The translations under genes and the position numbers were made by a program. The notes below the pieces were generated by a model. The model saw only the letters and a program-made list of their open reading frames with translations. It did no database searches and was not told the origin of the DNA. Positions 43,216 to 53,438 of a stretch of DNA of 64,000 nt are shown one piece after another; positions within the stretch are counted from its first letter, which is position 1, and each line of letters opens with the position of its first letter. Origin of the DNA: an uncultured Lachnospiraceae bacterium (GTDB lineage: Bacteria; Bacillota; Clostridia; Lachnospirales; Lachnospiraceae). Where the stretch lies: positions 37,487 through 101,486 of the forward strand of contig CAJTJZ010000004.1 of assembly GCA_910576895.1 (NCBI GenBank), written 5' to 3'.

Positions 43216-45810
43216 ATGAATATTAATCGCTTTACACAAAAATCAATGGAAGTCGTCAATGCTTGTGAGAGAATTGCTTATGATTTTGGTAATCAGGAAA
43301 TTGAACAAGAACATCTCTTATATAGTTTATTAAAAGTAGAAGATAGTTTAATTTTAAAACTTCTTGATAAAATGGGAATTGATACGCAGAGTTTTTCTTA
43401 TGCAGTAGAAAATCTTTTAAAAAAGCGGCCAAAGGTATCGGGTGGCCAAGTCTTTATAGGCGATCATTTAAATCGTGTTTTGATTTATGCAGAAGACGAA
43501 GCAAAACAGATGGGAGATGAATATGTATCAGTAGAGCATCTTTTTTTAAGCTTGTTAAAAAATCAAAATAGGGAAATTAAAGAACTGTTTAAAACTTGGG
43601 GAATTGATAGAAATTCTTTTTTACAGGCACTGTCTACGGTAAGGGGGAATCAGAAGGTAACAAGCGATAATCCAGAGGCAACTTATGATACACTTACAAA
43701 GTATGGTTATGATCTTGTAGAGCGTGCAAGAGAACAGAAACTTGATCCTGTGATTGGGCGAGACAATGAAATTAGAAATATTGTTCGTATCTTGTCAAGG
43801 AAAACAAAAAATAATCCTGTATTAATTGGTGAGCCGGGCGTTGGTAAAACAGCAGCAGTGGAAGGATTAGCACAGAGAATTGTTCGTGGAGATGTGCCAG
43901 AAGGCTTAAAAGATAAACGACTATTTGCACTTGATATGGGTGCTTTAGTTGCTGGTGCAAAATATCGTGGAGAATTTGAAGAACGTTTAAAGGCAGTTTT
44001 AGAGGAAGTAAAGAAAAGCGATGGGCAAATTATTTTATTTATTGATGAACTTCATACCATTGTAGGTGCTGGTAAAACGGAAGGTTCGATGGATGCAGGA
44101 AATATGTTAAAACCAATGCTTGCAAGAGGAGAACTTCATTGTATTGGTGCAACAACATTAAATGAATATCGTTTATATATAGAAAAGGATGCAGCACTAG
44201 AGCGAAGATTTCAGCCAGTGATGGTAGCAGAGCCAAGTGTGGAGGACACCATTTCTATTTTAAGAGGTTTAAAGGATCGCTATGAAGTCTATCATGGAGT
44301 GAAAATTACAGATAGTGCACTTGTAACGGCTGCAACGCTTAGTAATCGTTATATTTCTGATCGTTTTCTTCCAGATAAAGCAATTGATCTTGTAGATGAA
44401 GCTTGTGCTTTAATTAAGACAGAATTAGATTCTTTGCCAACGGAATTAGATGATATTCAAAGGCATATTATGCAGCTAGAAATAGAAGAAGCAGCACTAA
44501 AAAAGGAAGATGACCGTTTAAGCATGGAACGGTTGGAAGCATTGCAAAAAGAATTGGCACAAAGACGAGAGGAATTTGCATCTGCAAAAGCAAAATGGGA
44601 TCAGGAAAAAGCTTCTGTAGAACGAGTACAGAAATTAAAAGAAGAACTGGAAGGACTGCAAAATGATATTCAGATCGCACAAAGAAATTATGACTTAAAT
44701 AAAGCAGCAGAACTTCAATATGGCAGATTGCCAGAACTTAAAAAACAGTTAGAACTAGAAGAAGAAAGAGTACGAAGGGAAGAACATACACTAGTACATG
44801 AATCTGTAAGTGAAGAGGAAATTGCGAAAATTATTTCCCGTTGGACAGGGATTCCTGTTACAAAATTAACAGAAAGTGAAAGAAATAAGACACTTCATCT
44901 TGATGCAGAACTTCATAAGCGTGTTATTGGACAAGATGAGGGTGTAACAAAAGTAAGCGAAGCTATTTTAAGAAGCAAAGCAGGAATTAAAGATCCAACA
45001 AAGCCAATTGGTTCATTTTTATTTCTTGGCCCTACGGGTGTTGGAAAAACAGAGCTTGCAAAGGCACTGGCATTTAGTCTATTTGATAATGAACAAGCTA
45101 TGGTACGAATTGATATGAGTGAATATATGGAAAAATATTCTGTATCAAGATTGATTGGAGCACCTCCGGGATATGTAGGATATGAAGAAGGCGGACAATT
45201 AACAGAAGCAGTAAGAAGAAAGCCTTATTCTGTTGTATTATTTGATGAAATAGAAAAAGCACATCCTGATGTTTTTAATGTACTTTTACAGGTTTTAGAT
45301 GATGGGCGAATTACAGATTCTCAGGGAAGAACGGTTGACTTTAAAAATACAATTTTAATTATGACAAGTAATCTTGGTTCTTCCTATTTATTAGAAGGGA
45401 TTCAGGAAAATGGAGAGATTAGCGAGGAAAGCAAAAATTTCGTCCAATCGGAACTGCGAACACATTTTCGTCCAGAATTTTTAAACAGATTAGATGAAAT
45501 TATTATGTTTAAGCCATTATCAAAAGAAAATATTGGCGGTATTATGGAGCTTTTAGTAAAAGACTTAAATGATAGACTTTCTGATAGAGAATTTCATGTA
45601 GAACTAACAGAGGCGGCAAAACAGTTTATTGCAGAACATGCATATGATCCTGTCTATGGTGCAAGACCATTAAAGCGGTATCTGCAAAAGCATGTGGAAA
45701 CGCTTTCTGCAAGACTTATTTTAAGTGATATGGTGCATACAAGAGATACGATTGTAATTAACGCAGGGGAAAATGGGTTAGAGGCATTTGTACAGACAGC
45801 AAAAGTATAA
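43216..45810 (+). CDS. clpB: Chaperone ClpB
   Basis: 864 residues. ClpB extracts proteins from aggregates with DnaK. An N-terminal Clp_N repeat pair (1-145) is followed by AAA+1 with GEPGVGKT (about 205) and Walker B LFIDELH. The coiled-coil middle domain (about 410-520) is the mark of ClpB rather than ClpC/ClpE. AAA+2 has GPTGVGKT (about 605), and sensor residues and the D2-small C-terminus complete it. There is no IGF/LGF ClpP-binding loop that I can see. ATG after AAATGGAGG. A strong hairpin follows. Heat-shock regulation is not evident from upstream sequence. Confidence 0.96.
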   Translation: MNINRFTQKSMEVVNACERIAYDFGNQEIEQEHLLYSLLKVEDSLILKLLDKMGIDTQSFSYAVENLLKKRPKVSGGQVFIGDHLNRVLIYAEDEAKQMGDEYVSVEHLFLSLLKNQNREIKELFKTWGIDRNSFLQALSTVRGNQKVTSDNPEATYDTLTKYGYDLVERAREQKLDPVIGRDNEIRNIVRILSRKTKNNPVLIGEPGVGKTAAVEGLAQRIVRGDVPEGLKDKRLFALDMGALVAGAKYRGEFEERLKAVLEEVKKSDGQIILFIDELHTIVGAGKTEGSMDAGNMLKPMLARGELHCIGATTLNEYRLYIEKDAALERRFQPVMVAEPSVEDTISILRGLKDRYEVYHGVKITDSALVTAATLSNRYISDRFLPDKAIDLVDEACALIKTELDSLPTELDDIQRHIMQLEIEEAALKKEDDRLSMERLEALQKELAQRREEFASAKAKWDQEKASVERVQKLKEELEGLQNDIQIAQRNYDLNKAAELQYGRLPELKKQLELEEERVRREEHTLVHESVSEEEIAKIISRWTGIPVTKLTESERNKTLHLDAELHKRVIGQDEGVTKVSEAILRSKAGIKDPTKPIGSFLFLGPTGVGKTELAKALAFSLFDNEQAMVRIDMSEYMEKYSVSRLIGAPPGYVGYEEGGQLTEAVRRKPYSVVLFDEIEKAHPDVFNVLLQVLDDGRITDSQGRTVDFKNTILIMTSNLGSSYLLEGIQENGEISEESKNFVQSELRTHFRPEFLNRLDEIIMFKPLSKENIGGIMELLVKDLNDRLSDREFHVELTEAAKQFIAEHAYDPVYGARPLKRYLQKHVETLSARLILSDMVHTRDTIVINAGENGLEAFVQTAKV

Positions 45811-45826
45811 ATGAAGTTCTTTTATA

Positions 45827-45866
45827 AAGGAAAGAAATTTGATTGTATACTCAAATTTCTTTCCTT
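45827..45866. terminator. Bidirectional terminator between clpB and the kinase gene
   Basis: AAGGAAAGAAATTTGA (45827-45842) and TCAAATTTCTTTCCTT (45851-45866) form a perfect 16-bp stem with an 8-base loop. It serves clpB on the plus strand and the convergent kinase operon on the minus strand. Confidence 0.8.
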
Positions 45867-45869
45867 AAT

Positions 45870-47357
45870 TTATTTAATAGGAAATTCCGAGGAATTTCTT
45901 AGTGATAATGAAAAAGTAAATTCTGTTCCTGCTCCTTTGGTACTAACAACAGTAATTGTTTCTTTATGTGCATTTATAATTTCTTTTGTAATGGCAAGTC
46001 CAAGCCCTGTTCCTTTTTTATCACGTCCGCGGGAACTGTCTATTTTATAAAAGCGGTCAAAGACTTTATGTAAAGATTCTTTTGGAATACCAATGCCATT
46101 ATCTTTTACACTAACCATAGCTTTTGTACCTTTTATTTTTGTAGCAATCCGTATCGTTTTATTTTCATAGCTAAATTTAATTGCATTATCTAAAAGATTA
46201 TAAAGAACTTGTTCTATTTTTGCTTTATCAGCAGAAACAAAAAGAGAAGGCTCTTCAAAGAGAAGATGAATTTGAATCCCTTTTTTCCTGCCAGTGCCTT
46301 CAAAGCTTAATGCAGTTTGTCGAATCATGGCATTCATATCAAAAATAGAAATAGTTAGCATAGCATTTCTGGTTTCATAACTGTTAAGTGTTAAAAGACT
46401 TTGGGAAAGTTTTGATAAACGTGCAGCTTCATAAATAATAATATTTAGATATTTATCTTGCATTTCTGGTGGAATTGTACCATCAGCCATAGCTTCTGCA
46501 TAACCTTTAATAGAAGTTAATGGGGAACGAAGATCATGAGAAATATTTGCAATAAATTTCTTTTGATAATCTTCTAAGTTTTTAAGTTCCATAGCAAGAA
46601 AGGTAGCTGTTTCTGCAAGTTCTTCATATTCATCTCTTGTATGAATTTTTCGTTTCCTTTTATCTTCATATTTTCCAGAGGAAAAGGATTGCAGCATTTT
46701 AATATTTTGCTTTAAAGGTCGTACTGTCATAAAAGAGAGTACCAGGAATACAAAGATAAGAAGAATGCTATAATAAATAAAACAGATATTGTAAATATCT
46801 GTATATTCAATGCTATTTACTTTCATGTCACTGACAGGATAAAGGGCAATAAAATAGCCTGTAATTTGAAAGTCATTTGTTAAGGGATAAATAACAGCAC
46901 AGGCATGGTAAGGCAGCATATTATGAATCGTTGTATCATGAATGGTCGTTTGCGTTAAAAAATCTTTATCAAAATCAGAAATAACAGTACCTGTTCTATT
47001 TGGAGTGCCGCTATCAAAGCAAAGTTTGCCATTTTTATCTGCTGCTAAAATATGGCAGTTTGTTAAAGAGGCAGTAAGTTTTAGTTTTTCTTCGGAAGCT
47101 GTAATTGTTTTTTCTGAAATTGTTTTTGGTAATTCATTTGATAACACAGAACAAATTGTATAAAGATGTGCTTCGGTATCTTTTCTTAATTTAGACTGCA
47201 TGGCAGTATTTGCATAAGTATTTAAAAAAAGAAACATCATAGCAATTAAAAAAAGATAACAAAAAAATAGCTTTACATTTAGTGAAATATAAGAAAAAGA
47301 AAAAAGTCTGCCTAGTTTTTTCTTAATAAAGAAGATTGGACGAAAAAATGTTTTCAT
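45870..47357 (-). CDS. Sensor histidine kinase
   Basis: 495 residues. Cytoplasmic start, helix about 28-50, extracytoplasmic domain to about 180, helix about 180-207, HAMP, then His in FIANISHDLRSPLTSIKGYAEAM, N-box LYNLLDNAIKFSY, G1 VKDNGIGI and G2 GTGLGLAITKEII. Intact kinase of the VicK/PhoR-like type. GAAAGGAG precedes the ATG. It lies 24 bp after the response regulator with the long linker, and behind mutS2 in the same minus-strand run. Confidence 0.92.
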   Translation of the reverse strand: MKTFFRPIFFIKKKLGRLFSFSYISLNVKLFFCYLFLIAMMFLFLNTYANTAMQSKLRKDTEAHLYTICSVLSNELPKTISEKTITASEEKLKLTASLTNCHILAADKNGKLCFDSGTPNRTGTVISDFDKDFLTQTTIHDTTIHNMLPYHACAVIYPLTNDFQITGYFIALYPVSDMKVNSIEYTDIYNICFIYYSILLIFVFLVLSFMTVRPLKQNIKMLQSFSSGKYEDKRKRKIHTRDEYEELAETATFLAMELKNLEDYQKKFIANISHDLRSPLTSIKGYAEAMADGTIPPEMQDKYLNIIIYEAARLSKLSQSLLTLNSYETRNAMLTISIFDMNAMIRQTALSFEGTGRKKGIQIHLLFEEPSLFVSADKAKIEQVLYNLLDNAIKFSYENKTIRIATKIKGTKAMVSVKDNGIGIPKESLHKVFDRFYKIDSSRGRDKKGTGLGLAITKEIINAHKETITVVSTKGAGTEFTFSLSLRNSSEFPIK

Positions 47358-47381
47358 AATGGCAAACTCCTTTCTTTTTTT

Positions 47382-48254
47382 CTATTTTTTTGATTCAAAC
47401 TTATATCCAATACCCCAAACAGTTGCAATGCTCCAATTAGCATGTTTTTTTATTTTTTCCCGCAGTCTTTTAATATGCACATCAACAGTTCTTGTATCGC
47501 CAATATATTCATATCCCCAGATATGATCAAGAAGCTGTTCTCTTGTAAATACCTGATTTGGATGGGATGCTAAGAAATAAAATAATTCTAATTCTTTTGG
47601 CGGCATTTCCACTGGTTTTCCATAATAGATAACAGAATAATTTGATAAATCAATAATTAAGTCATCATATTGTGCTGCATCTTGTCGTGGAAACATAGGA
47701 TCGGTTGGTCTTGTATAGCCTGTCTGGATAGTTTGTTCTGCCGTTTTTTCTGAAAATGTATTCTCTTTTTTATCATTAGAAAGGACATCTTTTTCTGTTA
47801 ATGGGAAAGAATTTCCTGTATGATTTGGTTCTATTTGTTTGTTAGGGTTTGTAGAATTTATATTTTCTGATAGTCCTTGTGATGGTTGAAAACGGCGTAA
47901 AACAGCTTTTACACGTGCTACTAATTCCTTGGAATCAAATGGTTTAATGACATAATCATCTGCACCAAGTTCTAATCCAAGTACTTTATCAAAGACTTCA
48001 CCTTTTGCTGACAACATAATAATTGGCACATCGGAAGTTTTCCGAATCCTTCGACAAACTTCATTTCCATCAATACCGGGAAGCATTAAATCAAGAAGAA
48101 TTAAATTCGGCTGATAAGATGCAAATGTTGATAATGCTTCTTCTCCATCATTTGCAATTTTTGTATCAAAGCATTCTTTTGTTAAGTATAAAGAAACTAA
48201 TTCTGCAATATTATTATCATCATCTACAATTAGTATTTTTTGTTTATCAATCAT
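47382..48254 (-). CDS. OmpR-family response regulator with long linker
   Basis: 290 residues. The receiver (1-120) has DDD, phospho-acceptor Asp in LILLDLMLPGIDGNE, and K in DYVIKPFD. The C-terminal winged helix (about 195-288) ends WSIATVWGIGYKFESKK. Between them is a roughly 70-residue hydrophilic linker (from about 125) rich in N, T, S and E, where typical members have 5-20. It may be a disordered tether. The gene is 17 bp after mutS2 and 24 bp before the kinase. ATG after AAGGAAGGA. Confidence 0.92.
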   Translation of the reverse strand: MIDKQKILIVDDDNNIAELVSLYLTKECFDTKIANDGEEALSTFASYQPNLILLDLMLPGIDGNEVCRRIRKTSDVPIIMLSAKGEVFDKVLGLELGADDYVIKPFDSKELVARVKAVLRRFQPSQGLSENINSTNPNKQIEPNHTGNSFPLTEKDVLSNDKKENTFSEKTAEQTIQTGYTRPTDPMFPRQDAAQYDDLIIDLSNYSVIYYGKPVEMPPKELELFYFLASHPNQVFTREQLLDHIWGYEYIGDTRTVDVHIKRLREKIKKHANWSIATVWGIGYKFESKK

Positions 48255-48271
48255 AGGAGTCGAATCCTTCC

Positions 48272-50683
48272 TTATTTAAATTCTGCAATAGTTACGCCCA
48301 TGTCACCTTCCCCTGCTCCGCCAATTCGGAAGGATTTTACATAGGAGGTATTTTTTAGATGTGTATGAACAGCAGTACGCAGTGCTCCTGTACCACGTCC
48401 ATGAATAATAGTGACTCTTGCAAGATGAGAAAGGTAAGCATCATCTAAATATTTATCTAACGCTGGAATTGCTTCTGCAGTTGTCATTCCAATAAGATTA
48501 ATTTCTGGGCTTATGGAATAGCTTTTGGATAACTTAATTGCACCACTGCCACTTTTATTTCCTGCACTACTTTCTTTTGGGGCAGCAGATAGCCATTCTA
48601 AGTCATGAATCGAAACTTGTGAACGTAAAATACCAGTCTGTACATAAAGTTCTCCTTTCTCATTTGGGAGAGTAGAAACTGTGCCAGTTAAGTCAAGATT
48701 TAATACTTTCACAATATCGCCAATGGCAAAGTCGCCCGGTTTATGCTGTTTTTTTGTTTTTGGAGTTTTTAGTGCTAGTTTGGAATTTGTTTTATCAAGT
48801 TGTTCACGCAGTCGTGTACGTTCTTCTTCCATTACTTTATTTAGCCCTGACTGTTTGCTCCATTTATTATATTTTTTTATTGTTTCATCTGCAAGTTCTT
48901 TTGCTTCTTGTAAAATTTCACTTGCTTTTTCATTTGCCTTGCGTAAAATTTTTTCACGACTTTCTTCTATTTTTTCATTTTTTCTATTAAGCTGTTCTTT
49001 TAATTGCTCAATTTCTTCTTTATATGCTGTAATTCTTGCCTGTTCTTTTTCCATAGTGCTGCGGCTCTTTTCTAAGTCGCTAATAACATCTTCAAAACTT
49101 TGATCTTCAGAATCCACTCTTTTTTTTGCATCTTCAATAATATCGGCAGAAAGTCCAAGTTTTTGAGAAATGGCAAAGGCATTACTTTTTCCCGGAATCC
49201 CAATAAGTAAACGATAGGTTGGACGTAAGGATTCTACATCAAATTCACAACAGGCATTTTCGACACCTTTTGTGGAAAGGGCATAGAGCTTTAGTTCACT
49301 GTAATGGGTACTTGCCATGGTATGCACACCACGTTTATGAAGATGGGATAAAATGGCCATAGCAAGAGCTGCACCTTCAATGGGATCTGTACCAGCACCA
49401 AGTTCATCAAATAAAACAAGACTATGTTTTGTTGCTTGATTTAAAATAGAAATGGTATTTGTGATATGAGAAGAAAAGGTACTTAAGCTTTGTTCAATGC
49501 TTTGTTCATCTCCAATATCAGCATAAACTTCATTAAATACAGCAATTTGAGAATTGTCAAAAGCAGGAATATGAAGTCCTGCCTGTGCCATTAGTGTAAA
49601 TAAGCCTGTTGTTTTTAAAGAAACTGTTTTTCCGCCGGTATTTGGACCAGTGATTACTAAAAGATCAAATTTCCTTCCTAAGGTAATATCAATAGGAACA
49701 ACATGCTTTGGATCAATTAAGGGATGACGGCCTTTTTTTATATGAATGACACCATTTGGATTTAAAATTGGTTTGCTGGCACGCATTTGTTTTGCCAGAG
49801 CTGCTTTTGCAAATAGGAAGTCAAATTCTACAAGGATTTCCTGATTTAATCGTAGTTCTTCCGTATATTCGGCACATTGATTGCTAAGACTGGCAAGGAT
49901 TTTTTCAATTTCTTCTTGTTCTTTTAAATAAAGTTCTCGTAAATCATTATTTAATTTTACAACAGAAGATGGTTCTATAAATAAAGTAGAACCAGTAGAA
50001 GATTGATCGTGAATCATACCTGATATTTGACTTCTATATTCTGCTTTTACTGGAATACAATAACGTCCATTTCGCATGGTAATTAAACCATCCATTAACA
50101 TGGTTCGATTTGTATTTACAATATGATTGAGCTGCTCATGGATGCGATCATTCATAAGCTTTATATTGCGGCGAACAGATTTTAAGCCGCTGCTGGCTTC
50201 GTCATTGATTTCTTCTTCTGATAAAATGCAGCGTTTAATTTCATCATTGACTAAAGTTAATGGCTCTAAAGCATCAAAACGTCCCTGAAGACTATCCTGT
50301 TCCAGATTTTTTATAGATGTTTCTGCTATTTTTTCTGTGAAGTCTTCATTTTCTATTTTTAGTCGTCCATATTGTTTTACAGAAGATGCAGTATCAAGTT
50401 GTGAGCTAATTGATAAAAGTTCTTTTATAGAAAGAGAACCTCCTGCCTCTAATCGAAGAAGACTTGGGCGGAGCTCTTTTACACCGCTAAAAGACAGACC
50501 TCCATTTTTGAGTAGACGTGCAAAAGCATCTGCTGTTTCTGTCTGCATAACAGCAATTTCACGAATATCAGAGGAAGGTAATAAGAAACTGCATCGTTCC
50601 CTACCTAGTTCAGAGCTTGCTAATGTAGTAAGCCTTGTAATAATTTTATCATATTCTAATGTTTTTAATACTTTTTGATTCAT
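48272..50683 (-). CDS. mutS2: Endonuclease MutS2
   Basis: 803 residues. ATPase domain with Walker A TGPNTGGKT (about 338), LVLFDELGAGTDP, and STHYSEL. The long coiled-coil from about 520 and the C-terminal Smr domain (TIIHGRGTGALR and ending GGAGEGDMGVTIAEFK) distinguish MutS2 from MutS. It has been linked to suppression of recombination and, more recently, to rescue of collided ribosomes. ATG after TTGGAG. It lies in a minus-strand run with a Nudix hydrolase 51 bp upstream and a two-component pair downstream; that association may be only co-transcription. Confidence 0.95.
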   Translation of the reverse strand: MNQKVLKTLEYDKIITRLTTLASSELGRERCSFLLPSSDIREIAVMQTETADAFARLLKNGGLSFSGVKELRPSLLRLEAGGSLSIKELLSISSQLDTASSVKQYGRLKIENEDFTEKIAETSIKNLEQDSLQGRFDALEPLTLVNDEIKRCILSEEEINDEASSGLKSVRRNIKLMNDRIHEQLNHIVNTNRTMLMDGLITMRNGRYCIPVKAEYRSQISGMIHDQSSTGSTLFIEPSSVVKLNNDLRELYLKEQEEIEKILASLSNQCAEYTEELRLNQEILVEFDFLFAKAALAKQMRASKPILNPNGVIHIKKGRHPLIDPKHVVPIDITLGRKFDLLVITGPNTGGKTVSLKTTGLFTLMAQAGLHIPAFDNSQIAVFNEVYADIGDEQSIEQSLSTFSSHITNTISILNQATKHSLVLFDELGAGTDPIEGAALAMAILSHLHKRGVHTMASTHYSELKLYALSTKGVENACCEFDVESLRPTYRLLIGIPGKSNAFAISQKLGLSADIIEDAKKRVDSEDQSFEDVISDLEKSRSTMEKEQARITAYKEEIEQLKEQLNRKNEKIEESREKILRKANEKASEILQEAKELADETIKKYNKWSKQSGLNKVMEEERTRLREQLDKTNSKLALKTPKTKKQHKPGDFAIGDIVKVLNLDLTGTVSTLPNEKGELYVQTGILRSQVSIHDLEWLSAAPKESSAGNKSGSGAIKLSKSYSISPEINLIGMTTAEAIPALDKYLDDAYLSHLARVTIIHGRGTGALRTAVHTHLKNTSYVKSFRIGGAGEGDMGVTIAEFK

Positions 50684-50734
50684 AATAAATAATACTCCAA
50701 ATTTTAATGAATATCTATATTACATAGATTATTT

Positions 50735-51295
50735 TTAGGATTTACTCCATAAATAACAATATGCTTGTGTTCTAGCTGCAAAAGGTTCTGCTTTTAATAA
50801 TTGACGAATTTCTTCTTTAGAATACCATTTTGCTTCAATTTCTTCTAATGTGGAACTGCTTTTTGCAAAATTTCCATCGGCAATGCCTAGAATACAAACA
50901 TTTTTTTCATTGCTAAAGCCTACGGCACTATAACTATAAGGGAAAAAATCAGTAATTTCTATAAGGTCTAGTCCCGTTTCTTCTTTTAGTTCTCGTCTGG
51001 CACTTATTTCTGGTGTTTCTCCCGGATCGATAAGTCCAGCAGGAAAATTATAAACAAATTCTCCGGCGGCAAGCCGAAATTCTTTATTTAAAAGAATTTT
51101 TTTTCCTGTCTTATCATGCATAATTAAAACAACAGCATCAATATGATGATTATGTAAATCTTTTGGTGTTTCTATTGCTGGATTTCTACTAATCATTTCA
51201 TAAATTTTTGTTTTTTGATCAAATGTTGTATAAGTTAAATCATAACGGGTAATAAATTTGCCGCTGTGAATTTTTTTAACATGATGTAATTCCAT
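50735..51295 (-). CDS. Nudix hydrolase (ADP-ribose pyrophosphatase-like)
   Basis: 186 residues. The Nudix box GLIDPGETPEISARRELKEETGL (quoted in part: G-x5-E-x7-REUxEExGU) is complete at about 90-112. The N-terminal half with KFITRYDLTYTTFDQK and the AGLIDPGE placement fit the ADP-ribose pyrophosphatase subgroup. It hydrolyses a nucleoside diphosphate linked to another moiety; the precise substrate is uncertain. AAAGG precedes the ATG. First gene of the run mutS2, regulator, kinase. Confidence 0.9.
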   Translation of the reverse strand: MELHHVKKIHSGKFITRYDLTYTTFDQKTKIYEMISRNPAIETPKDLHNHHIDAVVLIMHDKTGKKILLNKEFRLAAGEFVYNFPAGLIDPGETPEISARRELKEETGLDLIEITDFFPYSYSAVGFSNEKNVCILGIADGNFAKSSSTLEEIEAKWYSKEEIRQLLKAEPFAARTQAYCYLWSKS

Positions 51296-51401
51296 AGTAA
51301 ATCAGACCTTTCTTTTTTATAACAATTATTATAAACGATTTTGGTTTAAATTACAATTAACTTATTGTATCTTTCTGGTATAGTATCTTTTTTATGATAA
51401 A

Positions 51402-51430
51402 AAAAGCTGTTGCATTTTGCAACAGCTTTT
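51402..51430 (-). terminator. Terminator of the arabinanase gene
   Basis: AAAAGCTGTTGCA (51402-51414) and TGCAACAGCTTTT (51418-51430) form a 13-bp perfect stem with a 3-base loop. Read on the minus strand it is followed by a U run; it lies 31 bp beyond the GH43 stop. Confidence 0.9.
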
Positions 51431-51460
51431 AAGAATTTTATTAAATCTAATGAAATTTTT

Positions 51461-53386
51461 TTATTTTTTTGCTTTTTTTGTTGTCTTTTTTGTAACGGTT
51501 ACATTGCAGGTCATACTTTTTCCATTAACAGTTGCAGTAATAACAGTTTTACCTATTTTTTTTGCTTTTATATTGCCATTTGCATTAACCGTAGCAATTC
51601 CCGGTTTGGAAGATTTCCATACTGCCTTTTTTAAGAATTTGCTGTCGGAAGCTGTAGACATAACCTTGATTTTTTTGGAACTTCCTTTTTCTATGCTAAG
51701 CTTTGATTTTTGAAGCTCTAAATTGCTTTCAATATAATCTGTTAAATCATCAGAAAGACGTACTCCCCAGACATAAATACCATTATAACCAGTAGGTCCA
51801 TTTTGATCGGCAAGTGCAGTAAAGCAGAGTGTTTTATCACCAGTGCCTTCTATTGTTCCTGTAGTAAAGACACCATGAAAAGCAGTTTCTGCAATATTAA
51901 GTTCCATATAATAGCTGCCCTGCGTTTCACGCCATGTTCCATTCATATTTTTATCAGTAGCACAAGTAACAGTTCCATCAGAATTTAAAGCAATATCAAT
52001 TCCTGTATTTGGTTCTTTGCTGCCAATAGCGGTAGCTTCATGGAAGATAATCTCATAAGTTCCAACAATTTCCTCTGTGGAATATCCCTCTTTATTAATT
52101 GTTTCACCATCATACATAAAAGGAGATTCTACTAACCAGCCATTTTCATTTTGAAATAATTGATGAGTACGAACTTTATGTTCTTCTCCATAATTTGTAG
52201 AACGAGTATGATAGACAATATAAGCCTTTCCATCTTTATCTACAAGTGCAGAATTATGTCCCTGTGCAATTTCACCAAAGTTTGACCAACTCCATTGATA
52301 GTAAGCCATTAAACGATTGCCTACACGTCCTTGGATATTATTTGCAGCATTGCTGAAAATAGCAGAAGTTCCACGAGAATCTTCATAAGGGCCTGTGATT
52401 TCTTTAGAACGAAATACACGAACATTATAGCCGCCAGTAGCGGTTAATCCACCATAAGAAACAAATAAGTAATAATAATCACCAATTTTTCTAATATAAG
52501 GAGCTTCACCAGATACTGCTTTACCTCCAGCAAGTTGTATTCCCATATAGGTATCAGACTTGTTTTCAACGGTTTCATATTTATGGGTAAGATCACGCAA
52601 ACCTGTTGTTTTATCAAGTTCAATCATATAAATACCGCCAGACCAAGAACCATAACTCATCCAAAGCCTGCCATCTTCATCATAGCGTACACAAGGATCA
52701 ATGGCATGAGCACCATAAGAAATATTCCATGTTGTTTGAGCACATCCCGGTGCTGGTGTATAAGGTCTTCCAATATAACGATCAGCAAGTTTTTTATCGC
52801 CAGTTACTTTTTGATAATCCGTTAAGGTATAATCATGGTTATATTCTTTATTTGTAAAACCAGAGTAAATAATAGTATCGACATAAGTCCAATCACCATC
52901 TAAGCTGTCAGCAGTTAAAAGACAAATAGAAGAATTCCAAGAATTTCCATTGATTGTCATATACATACACCATTTTTTCATATCTTCATTCCAGATAACA
53001 TCAGGTGCCCATATATTGGTAGCTTCTCTTGGCGGAACAAGAGCATAGCCCGGTTTGCCAAGTTTGGACCATTCCGCACCTACTTTAAATAAATTATCAT
53101 AATCTTTGGAAATGTTGTTTTCAAATGGTTCCCATTTCTTTAAATCATAGGATTTTGCAAAGGCAAGATGAGAACCAAAAATATAGTATACTGTTTTCCC
53201 TTCTGCATCCTCTGTTGTAATAATAGAAGGATCATGAACAGATACTGTTCCCTCTGCACGCCATGGGCTTCTAAAATAAGGGTCTGCTGCTGTGATTGTC
53301 TGTGGCTTTGTATTCATTCCTGTCAGTGCTAATACAAGGACTAATGCACTGGAAATGAATTTTTTCTGTAATTCTCTTTTTTTCAT
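51461..53386 (-). CDS. Secreted GH43 endo-1,5-alpha-L-arabinanase with Ig-like domain
   Basis: 641 residues. Signal peptide 1-34 (cut likely near TITAADPYF). The GH43 five-bladed propeller has catalytic base Asp52 in SVHDPSII, the pKa-modulating Asp in HAIDPCVRYDEDG and the acid Glu in SGEAPYIRK. A beta-rich domain (about 440-555) follows, as in two-domain arabinanases, then a bacterial Ig-like domain (about 565-635). A Lys-rich tail lacks an LPxTG motif. It degrades arabinan side chains of pectin outside the cell. ATG after ATGGAGG. It is transcribed alone from a promoter with an operator at the start site. Confidence 0.93.
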   Translation of the reverse strand: MKKRELQKKFISSALVLVLALTGMNTKPQTITAADPYFRSPWRAEGTVSVHDPSIITTEDAEGKTVYYIFGSHLAFAKSYDLKKWEPFENNISKDYDNLFKVGAEWSKLGKPGYALVPPREATNIWAPDVIWNEDMKKWCMYMTINGNSWNSSICLLTADSLDGDWTYVDTIIYSGFTNKEYNHDYTLTDYQKVTGDKKLADRYIGRPYTPAPGCAQTTWNISYGAHAIDPCVRYDEDGRLWMSYGSWSGGIYMIELDKTTGLRDLTHKYETVENKSDTYMGIQLAGGKAVSGEAPYIRKIGDYYYLFVSYGGLTATGGYNVRVFRSKEITGPYEDSRGTSAIFSNAANNIQGRVGNRLMAYYQWSWSNFGEIAQGHNSALVDKDGKAYIVYHTRSTNYGEEHKVRTHQLFQNENGWLVESPFMYDGETINKEGYSTEEIVGTYEIIFHEATAIGSKEPNTGIDIALNSDGTVTCATDKNMNGTWRETQGSYYMELNIAETAFHGVFTTGTIEGTGDKTLCFTALADQNGPTGYNGIYVWGVRLSDDLTDYIESNLELQKSKLSIEKGSSKKIKVMSTASDSKFLKKAVWKSSKPGIATVNANGNIKAKKIGKTVITATVNGKSMTCNVTVTKKTTKKAKK

Positions 53387-53411
53387 AAAATATCCTCCAT
53401 TTCTTTGTATA

Positions 53412-53435
53412 AAATGACAATCCTATTTGTCATTT
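53412..53435. promoter_or_regulatory. Operator candidate at the arabinanase start site
   Basis: Perfect 9-bp inverted repeat AAATGACAA (53412-53420) and TTGTCATTT (53427-53435) with 6 bp between. It begins 4 bp downstream of the -10 on the minus strand, the place of a repressor site over the start of transcription. Confidence 0.6.
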
Positions 53436-53438
53436 CAT

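Noticed and set aside
45811..46050. Plus-strand 79-codon frame after clpB
   Set aside because: It runs through the terminator and antisense to the histidine kinase; no ribosome binding site.
48681..49103. 140-codon plus-strand frame
   Set aside because: Antisense to the mutS2 coiled-coil; hydrophobic and compositionally biased, as expected from an antisense of an E/K-rich region.
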